From Chryseobacterium phosphatilyticum (GTDB lineage Bacteria > Bacteroidota > Bacteroidia > Flavobacteriales > Weeksellaceae), in the NCBI RefSeq assembly GCF_002899825.2, contig NZ_PPED02000001.1:372001-436000 (forward strand): a DNA stretch of 64,000 nt, written 5' to 3'. Numbering within the stretch: position 1 is the stretch's first letter; each line of letters starts with the position of its first letter. The notes beneath the pieces were generated by a model, which saw only the letters and a list, made by a program, of their open reading frames with translations, did not search any database and was not told where the DNA came from. Positions 28,901 to 36,900 of the stretch are shown here, piece after piece. The position numbers were made by a program, and so were the translations under genes.

Positions 28901-30615
28901 TTGATAAGGATGGAAGTGAACTTAGATTCCACAAATGCTTTGATAATGTATATGATTCTACAGAGATCATCCATGATAAAGAAGGTAATTCGTATTATAA
29001 GATAGCATTTGAAGAGCAGGTGATAGAGACCGCTGGTGTAGAAAATATTAGTGAGAATGCCCTTTGGGAAAATTTTGAAATTTCGGATAATTCCGCATGG
29101 CTGGACAGAATGTTTAAGAATGATCAGACTAAAGAAAGCTCAGTTAAAGCCATTATTAATACAGACATTAAATTCAGCCTCTTCAGCAGAGTAGAAGTAC
29201 AACATCAGAAATGGGAATGGAACGGAAGACAGCTGAATACAGATATTACCCGGTTAAGAAATTCTTTAAATCCTGTAAAAGAAACAGAAACATCTCTTTA
29301 TCATACGACTGAAGCCATGAGGTTTGAAGCCTGGGCACAGTCGGACAGACCGGATTATACCTCTGTAAAAACACAAAGCCGGATTTTTGCTTCCAAAAAC
29401 AAGAATGCTAATGTGGTGCATGAATATAAAAATATAATTGACAACCATTCCATATACCTGAAATATAAAGTAGAAATTTTTAACCGATACGAATCATTAC
29501 CTTCCAGGCGATATGCAACCAACTCTGTAAAAAGCAGTATTACAGTGGATAATGTAGATAACCCGTGGAAACGGCATATCACGCTTTCCAAAAGAAAAGA
29601 AGAATTACCAATACCATCCGTAAGATTCTATATTCCATTAACGAATTCCATTCATGAAGCTAATGATCACAGCAATCAGATGGCAGACATGATGTTGGTA
29701 CTGGACGATGTCTGGTATAAAGAAGCAGGACTTGCTCAGAAGCTTACACTTGGAATTAAAACAACAGAAAATGCTTCGGATGGATTCTATCCGGAAGCGG
29801 GATATGACCCGACTCTGTCTGCAACAAAAACAGCAAAGGTGATACCTACGGATAAAGAAGGCTATTTGATAGTGGATGATAAGTATTTTACAGGCCCATT
29901 CGGTTTTACCTTTGATTTTAATGCATCCAATCCCAGAATTAATTCCAGTTCATTTATTATTTCAGGAAATGGCCTGAGTAATTATATCAACAAGGATGTG
30001 AAAGATGATGCATACTGGCCAATGTTTAAACTCAGTACAAGAAGCGAAATAATTCCCCAGCTCTATGATGAAGAATCAGGTGATGCAGCAGGACTGAATA
30101 GCAAGTGGAGCAGTCCGCAATGGGTTCAGTTTATGAAAGCTGTAGATTCATTTGTGCCGCAGAAATGGAGAGATAGTGTGAGAAAGAATAACTATCTGGA
30201 GCTGGGATCCCACCAATTAGAAGAACAGTTGAAAATTCCTCTTCTGAACCGATTTGGGGAGACTTTTGAAATATTCCATAACTGGTATTTAATATTTTCT
30301 ACGGTAGAAAGCAATATTGGAGGACTTCCGGTTGAAAATTATTACAATACTTTCATCGTGAATGAAATTAATGAAACTCTGACCTCTTTTCAGTCTGTAC
30401 ACGAACCGGATAAGAAAATCCAGGATTTTAAAGAGGGATTTATAAGGATAATGGTTGTTCGTAAATCAGAAGATTATAATACATCCAAACCAGCCGAAGA
30501 TATCTGGAAAGAAATATTTGGGGATAAAGATGAGAGTACAAAAAGAATAAAAGAAGATAATACACTGGCAATGCCTATTCTCAGTGAAAGAATACCTATA
30601 AAAATAATCACCTAA
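25933..30615 (+). CDS. Large leaderless protein, unknown function (1560 aa)
   Basis: A 1560-residue soluble protein, 5 nt after the 2304-residue gene. It begins MADITLQMCFDSSFIDFNME with no signal peptide or membrane helix. Residues 1-270 are mixed alpha/beta with an acidic, Glu-rich patch (about 110-150). Residues 270-620 are helix-rich, and residues from about 620 to 1560 are mostly beta strands with many aromatic and Asn/Asp residues, as in receptor-binding or structural proteins. I cannot identify a known domain and find no catalytic motif. Its tight linkage to the giant gene makes an assembly partner likely. Family membership should be judged from profile searches, not this description. 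Confidence 0.9.
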   Translation: MADITLQMCFDSSFIDFNMEDGGTFLHKVSLLSVGNSYHKDNITDDQIKNKFTDLRKFLLPWNHSDEKYPPTHLRAWMVVEDKTKGKIADLQKVFDFPISNVEINNTVTDPLKEYYENQLEEQVQDGEVDCLLYEFNREIDIEINEDSEIQTSQHKRGRVQGMIAQMAQKLAPYNEQLGFLFLSNEKDLDEEKVKEFYENEGGELVFFPVSHEEESAWYTTSKPEPINDFFKLIYKKGNETEGIHMTRSVLTQPTKKPELKASAGNITLRDAGKFIGKVKIEVEQDNDWKLNITDELTNVLNFMEVFCQNATIKETIKQEKDIKNVFEYFLRPFLDLDSIEKKPDGTQSSEYWMKIEKLIIDTVIAKNQNYQTIEEDTQEAKEKCDQYFKIIDKNLSDQDHYRRIEWIIEELFFEGQNIFNYTIYKDNPELFKNTIEKLYAVLLNSRNQASIISVLAGLDFSMVNLTDNITGLKIENEALVYEDANPKNSKIFPIIEILNFDIFSLFNSYLLHYGKVVPESNPAQPQKSLLAYLINDKSFDDAVLKDEIVTKLTDLLITGSEIRETNLQLIYSENKKLTKQVTVNEIELRNLLGKRINSFAKSEVRPTSDQVPVRIQIGTPGQIIPDITDDLSDELSGYVVLSKRSTNINNEQFGDWKYHNWAKVKRQLKESVDSNPLEASFLIPGQLATENETQKIFFEISNEKASLTATLEGLNKGISEETTGSGKNHSQLMYLLDGDKTHYPYGLIYGYNYQFAAFAVLNSGVLPEDLRDNPEVLNVFKETGIQLTHEETTSYQYLRTRNVSPPNLRLNEVHQYPKELNPLYFELFPEDQTTSKLIVVGEGFNDDFTIIAEKPRTSFWDCYSFVNKGNILADIEPFKLFDPKEERLPVQQTRFIDYIDPAVSNTLYIEIKDLNGVAEPVSAQFDYNGKAYGINGQELNLEKCSKKITVQFDPKAKHLIFDEPNAIIILNPGCIYSIRIYNLIPIKYFDKDGSELRFHKCFDNVYDSTEIIHDKEGNSYYKIAFEEQVIETAGVENISENALWENFEISDNSAWLDRMFKNDQTKESSVKAIINTDIKFSLFSRVEVQHQKWEWNGRQLNTDITRLRNSLNPVKETETSLYHTTEAMRFEAWAQSDRPDYTSVKTQSRIFASKNKNANVVHEYKNIIDNHSIYLKYKVEIFNRYESLPSRRYATNSVKSSITVDNVDNPWKRHITLSKRKEELPIPSVRFYIPLTNSIHEANDHSNQMADMMLVLDDVWYKEAGLAQKLTLGIKTTENASDGFYPEAGYDPTLSATKTAKVIPTDKEGYLIVDDKYFTGPFGFTFDFNASNPRINSSSFIISGNGLSNYINKDVKDDAYWPMFKLSTRSEIIPQLYDEESGDAAGLNSKWSSPQWVQFMKAVDSFVPQKWRDSVRKNNYLELGSHQLEEQLKIPLLNRFGETFEIFHNWYLIFSTVESNIGGLPVENYYNTFIVNEINETLTSFQSVHEPDKKIQDFKEGFIRIMVVRKSEDYNTSKPAEDIWKEIFGDKDESTKRIKEDNTLAMPILSERIPIKIIT

Positions 30616-30627
30616 AAAAACAATATC

Positions 30628-31206
30628 ATGACAGCAAAAGAAGAAATAATCAAAAATCTGACAGTATTGACAAACAATAGCTGCACGAGCAAAATAAGCT
30701 TTATTTACTATGACATTCTCCGGGAATGTGAAATTGAATTTCCGGCAGACTCATGGGCGCTGGCAAGGAGTAAGGGGTATACCTTTGATCAGGTTCTGCA
30801 AAATACAAATGAAAGAACTTTTAATTTATTACTCTGGATTTTGAGATATGATTTTGATGAAACCAACCATGCTATTTTTATTCAGAAAATAGTGTTGTCC
30901 AGTTTGTGGAGGCCAAGCAACAACGGAACTTCACCACATGAAGATGGAAGAGGATTGGATATTATCAAAATAAAGCCCAATATAGGAAAGGAAATTGTTT
31001 GTGCGAGTTCTACACCGTCTGAGCCCGGATTTCTTGTGAAAATTCGTACAGCAGCCTTTCAGAATAAACTGGCAAACCAGTATTTTTCTCCATGGATAAT
31101 GTATTACTATAATAAAGAAGGAAAACTGATCGAAGAAGCCAACAGAGGGATTACTGAGAATGAAAGAATACACCTCACTCATGTTCATTTTACCATTGGA
31201 AAATAA
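30628..31206 (+). CDS. M15/DUF882-like zinc peptidase domain protein
   Basis: A 192-residue protein, 12 nt after the 1560-residue gene. Residues 102-111, SPHEDGRGLD, fit the SxHxxGx(A/G)xD zinc-binding signature of M15 peptidases and DUF882 relatives (Hedgehog/DD-peptidase fold), with His104 and Asp111 as ligands. The C-terminal HLTHVHFTIG (182-191) supplies an HxH with His185 and His187, as expected for the third ligand. These enzymes cut D-Ala or L-Ala-D-Glu bonds in peptidoglycan. The usual acidic residue three before the last His pair is His182 here, so catalysis is uncertain. No signal peptide is present, so it would need another route to reach the wall, as phage endolysins do. Confidence 0.65.
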   Translation: MTAKEEIIKNLTVLTNNSCTSKISFIYYDILRECEIEFPADSWALARSKGYTFDQVLQNTNERTFNLLLWILRYDFDETNHAIFIQKIVLSSLWRPSNNGTSPHEDGRGLDIIKIKPNIGKEIVCASSTPSEPGFLVKIRTAAFQNKLANQYFSPWIMYYYNKEGKLIEEANRGITENERIHLTHVHFTIGK

Positions 31207-31229
31207 TAATAACATTAAAACTAACTCCT

Positions 31230-31796
31230 ATGAATTCAAATAAAACAATCTTAACAGGAATCTTGTTTTTAGCAGCTGTTATGGCAAAAGCAGAAACAAT
31301 ACAAACAGTAAGAACTCCGATTTCACCGGGTGAAAAATGGCTGGCAATGACCCCTATTTTATTTTTCATCTTAGTTCTTTTCTTAGTTTTTATAAAGTTA
31401 AGAAAGGATAAAGTCTCATTTAAAGACCTTCTTCTGGATAAAGATGCAGAAGTAGAAATTGAAACCCAGAAAACCAATCAAATTGCAACACTGGTAAACA
31501 CAATGCAAGCTGCAGAAAACCTAATGCCAGACGCTAAGGTACAAATTAATAAGATTGTTGAGGATATTGCCACTGGAAATGAAACTAAAAACAATAGCAG
31601 CATCAGTAGATTTCTGGCATTTATCAGCGGACTGGTATCTGTGGGACTGGCATCGGTGATTACTTCATTTTATATGTGGAACTTTTTTGACGATGGTAAA
31701 AGCCTTAATTTAAATGAGCTTTTAACGGTTTTACTTTCATTGGGAATAGGGGTCATTCCCTATGCGTTTAATAAAATAGGAAGTGCCATCAAATAA
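31230..31796 (+). CDS. Membrane protein of the giant operon (SP plus about three helices)
   Basis: A 188-residue membrane protein, 23 nt after the peptidase gene and last of the operon. Residues 1-22 form a hydrophobic N-terminal segment ending in AKAE, probably a signal peptide or helix; 37-58 is a membrane helix (MTPILFFILVLFLVF), followed by a basic/acidic soluble region of about 70 residues (LRKDKVSFKDLLLDKDAEVE), and two further helices near 129-155 (FLAFISGLVSVGLASVITSF) and 163-188 (LLTVLLSLGIGVIPYAFNKI). No known domain recognised. In this context it could be an anchor, a channel, or a holin-like partner of the peptidase; only the membrane location is supported by the sequence. Confidence 0.8.
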   Translation: MNSNKTILTGILFLAAVMAKAETIQTVRTPISPGEKWLAMTPILFFILVLFLVFIKLRKDKVSFKDLLLDKDAEVEIETQKTNQIATLVNTMQAAENLMPDAKVQINKIVEDIATGNETKNNSSISRFLAFISGLVSVGLASVITSFYMWNFFDDGKSLNLNELLTVLLSLGIGVIPYAFNKIGSAIK

Positions 31797-31993
31797 CAAC
31801 GAATCGTTAAAATGTCTTTTTCATGGGATAAAAGAATTTAACTATGACGATTATCAGTTGACAAGAATATTATATTACATATTTATTTATATGATTTATT
31901 ATTTTCTTAGAATATATTAAATAACAATATTTTAAGCTAAACCAAAGCCCAAACTATTAAAATACCTTAGTTTATGGAGATAATTAAAAGCTT

Positions 31994-32001
31994 TATTTTT
32001 G
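31994..32001 (+). promoter_or_regulatory. -7 promoter element (TATTTTTG)
   Basis: Exact TAnnTTTG match, 28 nt before the TonB-dependent receptor start. The 233-bp gap 31797-32029 otherwise shows no gene and no terminator with a clear T-run. Confidence 0.5.
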
Positions 32002-32029
32002 TTTTTAATTATTCTAAATAACACTAAGT

Positions 32030-34153
32030 ATGAAGAAATCTATTTTTTTGATAGGGAGTTTGATGGCGTTTTATCAGGTAGCTGCTCAGAAAAAAGATTC
32101 GATAGGACAAAACAGGCTGGATGAGGTTATTGTTACTGCTTCAAGATCTCCTGAAATTGTAAAAAAAACCGCTTCTACAGTACATATTATCAACAAAAAG
32201 GAAATAGCGGAACAAGCGTTGATTTCTCCGGATCTCAGTAATATTCTGGCTTATAAAGTACCGGGATTAGCATTTGGAAACAACCTTGTGAGCAACAGAG
32301 GGCAAACCATGAGAGGAAGAAGTGTTCTGGTTATGATCGACGGAATTCCGCAGTCTAGCCCGCTTCGAAATAATGACAGGGAAATCAGAAGTATTGATCC
32401 TTCAGTCCTGGAAAGGGTTGAGGTCGTCAAAGGAGCCACTTCCATCTATGGAAACGGGGCCGAAGGAGGTATTATCAATTATATTACTCAGAAAAGTACT
32501 TCCGGTAAACCTTTTTCAGGAAGAACGGTTTTAGGATTTACCAGCCATGATCTTTTTAATAACAAAATGTTTAAATCGGACGGTGGTGCCGGATACAGAG
32601 TCTCACAAAGTTTCTTTGGAAAGGTTGGAAAGCTGGATTATCTTGTCAATGGAACTTTTACCCAAAACGGAGTGAAAATAGATGGGGAAGGGCTGGTTCA
32701 GAATCCACGATATGGCTTGGGAGAAACTGCTGTTAGTAATGCATTTGCCAAGATTGGATACGATCTTAATGATAATAACAGGCTGGAAGCGATGTACAAT
32801 TATTATTCGAGTCTGCAGGATTCCAAATATATTCTTGATCTTGGAAAATATGGAGAGCGCCCTTCTATAGGAAAATTAGGTGAAAGAGAAGGCGTAAAAG
32901 AAGGAACGAGATATAATCATAACGGATATTTTAAATATATCAACAAGAATATTTTCCGCAATACAACCCTTAATACCACCTTATATTTCCAGGATTTTTA
33001 TACCATCTATGATTATCGTAATGCGCCGAGATGGAAAACCGGAGGTCAATCGGCAATTTTAGAAAAGAAATACGGATTCAGGGCAGATTTCAACACTGAA
33101 TTTGGTAAAGATAAAGGTTTAAAAGGTTCATTAACATATGGTGCTGATCTCCTTAATGAGAAAACAAGTCAGCCATTAGTTGATGGTAGAATCTGGGTGC
33201 CCGAAATGAATATGCTGGCTATCGCACCTTTTGTACAGGGAAAATTGTTTCTTACCGATGATCTGACAGTAAAGGCCGGACTTCGGTGGGATAAAATGTC
33301 GGTAAAGGTTCCTGACTATACCACTTTGCCTTCCAATAAAGATGTTCCCTTTAATGTGCAGGGAGGAAGATTAAATTATTCGAATCTGTCTTATAATGTA
33401 GGAGTGAGCTATGTCGCCTTTGATTTCTTTCAGCCTTTTACCTCCTATTCCAGAGGTTTTAATATCTATGACCTGGGACGTGTCTTGAGAGATGCCAAAA
33501 GCAATGTTTTAAATGAAATCAATACTGATCCTGTTGTGATTGACAATTATGAAATTGGTTTCAACAGTAAAATCGGGCAGTATATTGATTTCTCGGCCAG
33601 TTATTTTTACAACTATTCCAAATTAGGAGCAGATCTGGTTTCTGTTAATGGATTCTGGACTCCGCTCCGGGCACCTCAATATATTAATGGTGTGGAACTG
33701 GCGCTGAATGTTTATCCCACACAGGGCCTGACTATAGGAACAAATTATACTTATCAGGAAGGAAAAGTTGATGTGAAAAATGACAACAGCTACGAAAAAT
33801 ACCTAAGCGGTTTAAGAATCGCTCCCGCAAGATTGAATTCCTTTGTAAAATGGAGTGATAAAGCTCAGAAATTACAATTAGGGGTTTATCACATGTATTC
33901 GTTCAAAAGAGATAAGTTTGAGCCGGCTTTGACAGGAAAATATGATGAAGGAGAAGGTCCCGTAAAATCCTTTAATCTTTTTAATTTCCAGGGAAGTTAC
34001 AAGGTTAATCAATTGATGACGGTAGGACTTGGAATAGAAAATGTTTTCAATACCTCTTATTTTACTCCTACCTCTATGTACACAGCACGTGATGCAGAAT
34101 ATGTACGAGGAAATGGAAGATATTATACGGTTTCTCTTAATTTTAATTATTAA
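32030..34153 (+). CDS. TonB-dependent outer-membrane receptor
   Basis: A 707-residue receptor for uptake across the outer membrane, with signal peptide (MKKSIFLIGSLMAFYQVAAQ). A TonB box, DEVIVTAS, lies right after; the plug domain (about 35-160) has VMIDGIPQSS and SIDPSVLERVEVVKGATSIY followed by GNGAEGG. The rest is a beta barrel of about 22 strands ending in a Tyr, YYTVSLNFNY, as needed for BamA recognition. The architecture (no SusC-type N-terminal extension) is that of siderophore or metal-chelate receptors (FecA/IutA type). The ligand cannot be determined. It has its own promoter at 31994 and terminator at 34218, separating it from the giant operon. Confidence 0.92.
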   Translation: MKKSIFLIGSLMAFYQVAAQKKDSIGQNRLDEVIVTASRSPEIVKKTASTVHIINKKEIAEQALISPDLSNILAYKVPGLAFGNNLVSNRGQTMRGRSVLVMIDGIPQSSPLRNNDREIRSIDPSVLERVEVVKGATSIYGNGAEGGIINYITQKSTSGKPFSGRTVLGFTSHDLFNNKMFKSDGGAGYRVSQSFFGKVGKLDYLVNGTFTQNGVKIDGEGLVQNPRYGLGETAVSNAFAKIGYDLNDNNRLEAMYNYYSSLQDSKYILDLGKYGERPSIGKLGEREGVKEGTRYNHNGYFKYINKNIFRNTTLNTTLYFQDFYTIYDYRNAPRWKTGGQSAILEKKYGFRADFNTEFGKDKGLKGSLTYGADLLNEKTSQPLVDGRIWVPEMNMLAIAPFVQGKLFLTDDLTVKAGLRWDKMSVKVPDYTTLPSNKDVPFNVQGGRLNYSNLSYNVGVSYVAFDFFQPFTSYSRGFNIYDLGRVLRDAKSNVLNEINTDPVVIDNYEIGFNSKIGQYIDFSASYFYNYSKLGADLVSVNGFWTPLRAPQYINGVELALNVYPTQGLTIGTNYTYQEGKVDVKNDNSYEKYLSGLRIAPARLNSFVKWSDKAQKLQLGVYHMYSFKRDKFEPALTGKYDEGEGPVKSFNLFNFQGSYKVNQLMTVGLGIENVFNTSYFTPTSMYTARDAEYVRGNGRYYTVSLNFNY

Positions 34154-34217
34154 AGAAAAACAAAAAGAATATTGGCATAAAATACTACCTCATAAATGGA
34201 GGTCATTGTTTAACAAG

Positions 34218-34250
34218 AAAACAGAACAGGAATACCTGTTCTGTTTTTTA
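34218..34250. terminator. Terminator downstream of the TonB-dependent receptor
   Basis: Stem AACAGAACAGG / CCTGTTCTGTT with loop AATA and T-run at the end. It also precedes the end of the convergent M28 gene at 34269. Confidence 0.85.
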
Positions 34251-34268
34251 TTGAGATTAAGAATACTA

Positions 34269-35444
34269 CTATCTGTCAATCAGAATATTCTTTACAACGG
34301 TTTGTTCACCGACTTTTAGGATTCCGATGTATACTCCTTTTTCAAGGGCAGACACATTAATTTTTGTTTCATTATTTGTTTTAAGCAATGATCTTCCTGT
34401 CAGGTTGGTCATTTCAAAACTGAAATTTGCTACTTTAGAATCCGGTAATTCTATATTTAGGATAGAATTGGCAGGATTAGGATAAAATTTGACAGCTTCC
34501 AGAGAATGAACTGAAGCTGTTTTATTCAATGTTGATGTTGTAGAAGCAGTGGCGAAATGCTGTAAAGCGCCTACAGCAGCTTTCCCAATATTATAAACAT
34601 ATACAGGATCTACATTGGCAAAAGTATCTTTAGAAGTATGAGGGTAATTGCTTCTAATTTTTTCAAAAAAACCGGTGATCACTTCCCCTTTTTGTTCAAA
34701 AGGAATATAATCGGTTGCTTCTGCCGGATCCACAGCGGTTTGAAGAGGAGAGTACAGAGCAGTACAGTTTCTGAGCTGTTGAGTTACTGCTGCAGAAGCT
34801 GCATTGTTGCTGGAAACACCTCCCTGATCTTCATCACAATATACCGTATTGTTGTTATTTCCTTTTACTCCGCCTACCTGATCCAGATTAAAAACCAGTT
34901 TGATATCCAGTTTACGGACACCTCCCTGATATACAACATTATTCACATAATGACTGCTGCCTACAAGACCTTGTTCTTCTCCGGAAAAATGAATAAACTT
35001 AATAGAGTATTCCGTCGGAACATCTTTTAATATTCTTGCAGCTTCTAAAATGATAGAAGTACCACTGCCATTATCATTGACTCCAGGTCCGTTAATGGTA
35101 TCATAGTGCCCGCAGATAATAACAAATTTGTTGGGATAGAGCGTTCCGGTTTTGGTAATAATCAGATTTTTGGAAGTTTTTGATCCGTAAGTAAAAGTGC
35201 TCTCCACCATTTGACCTGCTGTATACCCGTAAGAAGTATACTTGTTTTTGATCCAGTTCAAAGTATTGGTATTGGCAACAGAACCTGTTGTTTTGATCCC
35301 GAGATTTCCAAACTCCTGTAGGTTGGTTGTAATGTTAGTCTGGGTTACCATATCGGCTCTATCTTTATAAGCCTGGATAAAACTTTGCGCAGCAACGCTC
35401 TGTAGCATCACTGAAACACATAAAAATGTGGTGATTTTTTTCAT
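34269..35444 (-). CDS. M28 family secreted metallopeptidase with T9SS tail (copy 1)
   Basis: A 391-residue secreted zinc peptidase, with signal peptide ending at VAAQ (residue 20). All the M28 dizinc ligands can be seen: His113 and Asp115 in CGHYDT, bridging Asp124 in GVNDNGSG, catalytic Glu156 and Glu157 in SGEEQG, Asp188 in LDQVGG and His269 in YPHTSKDT. Such enzymes are aminopeptidases or carboxypeptidases. Residues about 315-391 are a T9SS sorting domain (FYPNPANSILNIEL, then ALEKGVYIGILKVGEQTVVK), so the enzyme is secreted across the outer membrane. The second and third copies follow upstream in the same direction, with 225- and 56-nt gaps. Peptide nutrition is the likely role. Confidence 0.93.
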   Translation of the reverse strand: MKKITTFLCVSVMLQSVAAQSFIQAYKDRADMVTQTNITTNLQEFGNLGIKTTGSVANTNTLNWIKNKYTSYGYTAGQMVESTFTYGSKTSKNLIITKTGTLYPNKFVIICGHYDTINGPGVNDNGSGTSIILEAARILKDVPTEYSIKFIHFSGEEQGLVGSSHYVNNVVYQGGVRKLDIKLVFNLDQVGGVKGNNNNTVYCDEDQGGVSSNNAASAAVTQQLRNCTALYSPLQTAVDPAEATDYIPFEQKGEVITGFFEKIRSNYPHTSKDTFANVDPVYVYNIGKAAVGALQHFATASTTSTLNKTASVHSLEAVKFYPNPANSILNIELPDSKVANFSFEMTNLTGRSLLKTNNETKINVSALEKGVYIGILKVGEQTVVKNILIDR

Positions 35445-35604
35445 ATTATTATTTTGGTTGTGGATTACGAATGTAATAAATAAATCCCAATTAAGTGGTT
35501 AATTTTTTAAAAATACTTTAAAATTCAAGTTATTTTAATAAAGATTATTGGTGCAGTGAGGAATGTGTTGATTTCGTATGCTTCAAATGAAGATCGTTTT
35601 CACA

Positions 35605-35637
35605 GAAAACCCCTTGAAATATTTCAAAGGGTTTTTA
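35605..35637. terminator. Terminator between M28 copies 1 and 2
   Basis: Stem AAACCCCTTGAAA / TTTCAAAGGGTTT (one asymmetry) followed by T-run. It lies after the stop of copy 2 (35669) and ahead of copy 1, so the genes may not form one transcript. Confidence 0.75.
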
Positions 35638-35668
35638 TTCTAAAAATTGTTTGATAGGAGTTTGAGTT

Positions 35669-36844
35669 TTATTTTTCAACAATAATCTTTCTTACCACAA
35701 GTTGATTATCGGCTTTTAAAGTGCCTATATAAACACCATTTTCAAGATTTGAAATATCTATTTTAGATTCGTTGGTTTTTTTTACTAAAGAATGACCTGC
35801 CAGATCCGTGATTTCAAAACTGAAGTTTTTTATAATGGAATCGGGAAGGCTAATCTTAATGACATCTTTTACCGGATTGGGGTAAATTTTCACATTTTCC
35901 AATGAATTTTTTGAACGAATTTCATCAGTTCCTAATGTGCTGGTTGCAACAGCAAAATGTTGTAGTGCTCCTACTGCTGCTTTTCCTATATTATAAATAT
36001 ATACAGGATCTGTGTTGGCCAATGTATCATTAGAAGTATGCGGATAGTTGCTTCTTATTCTTTCAAAGAAACCGGTGATCACTTCTCCTTTTTCTTCGAA
36101 AGGAATATAATCTGTACTTTCAGCAGGATCCACTGCGGTTTGAAGTGGAGAGTATAAAGCTGTACAATTTCTCAATTCCTGAGTGACCGTAGCAGAAGCT
36201 GCATTATTAGAAGAAACACCTCCTAAATCCTGATCACAATAAACGGTATCATTCACATTGCCGCTTTTCCCACCTACCTGATCAATATTGAATACCAGTT
36301 TAATATCTAATACACGCGTGTCTCCCTGATAAGCTATATTATCTGCGTAATGATAGCTTCCCAGCAAACCTTGTTCTTCCCCCGAAAAGTTAATGAACTT
36401 GATCGAATACTCGGTGGGTACATCTTTCAGAATTCTTGCTGCTTCCAGTATAATAGATACCCCGCTTCCATTGTCATTGACTCCCGGTCCGTTAATCGTA
36501 TCGAAATGTCCACAGATGATAACATATGTATTGGGGTAGACTGTTCCGGTTTTGGTAACTACCAGATTTTTAGAACCAGTAGTGCCATAACTAAAAGGAT
36601 CTTCAACAATTTGACTGTTAGTATACCCGTACGAGATATATTTACTTTTTAGCCAGTTCAGCGCATCAGTATTCGCTTGAGAACCCGTTTTCTTTACTCC
36701 AAAAGCAGCAAACTCCTGAAGATTGGAAATGATATTTGTTTGGCTTACCATATTTGATCTGTCCTGATAGGATGGGATGAAACTCTGTCCTGCAATACTT
36801 TGTGCGATAATACCTGTTAATAAAAAAGTAACGACTTTCTTCAT
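35669..36844 (-). CDS. M28 family secreted metallopeptidase with T9SS tail (copy 2)
   Basis: A 391-residue paralogue of the neighbouring genes. The frame is open from 36871, but M10 at 36844 begins MKKVVTFLLTGIIAQSIAGQ, a signal peptide aligned with those of the sister copies, and gives the same length, so I start there. Zinc ligands are all kept (CGHFDT, GVNDNGSG, SGEEQG, IDQVGG, YPHTSNDT). The C-terminal domain has KIYPNPVKDVIKISLPDS and ends in VRKIIVEK, a T9SS type A sorting signal. It is nearly collinear with copy 1, pointing to recent tandem duplication. Confidence 0.93.
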   Translation of the reverse strand: MKKVVTFLLTGIIAQSIAGQSFIPSYQDRSNMVSQTNIISNLQEFAAFGVKKTGSQANTDALNWLKSKYISYGYTNSQIVEDPFSYGTTGSKNLVVTKTGTVYPNTYVIICGHFDTINGPGVNDNGSGVSIILEAARILKDVPTEYSIKFINFSGEEQGLLGSYHYADNIAYQGDTRVLDIKLVFNIDQVGGKSGNVNDTVYCDQDLGGVSSNNAASATVTQELRNCTALYSPLQTAVDPAESTDYIPFEEKGEVITGFFERIRSNYPHTSNDTLANTDPVYIYNIGKAAVGALQHFAVATSTLGTDEIRSKNSLENVKIYPNPVKDVIKISLPDSIIKNFSFEITDLAGHSLVKKTNESKIDISNLENGVYIGTLKADNQLVVRKIIVEK

Positions 36845-36900
36845 ATCTGATAGTGATGAAATGATTTTCAAATTAAATTTCTTACAAGTAATGAATAGTA

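Noticed and set aside
19013..31796. Giant operon as a phage or contractile tail, or a classical Tc toxin
   Set aside because: No sheath, tube, baseplate, capsid, terminase, Rhs or Tc repeat sequences were recognised; the similarity stops at gene size and the peptidase/membrane pair.
34638..35030. 130-aa plus-strand ORF inside M28 copy 1
   Set aside because: Mirror frame of a conserved peptidase; no independent support.
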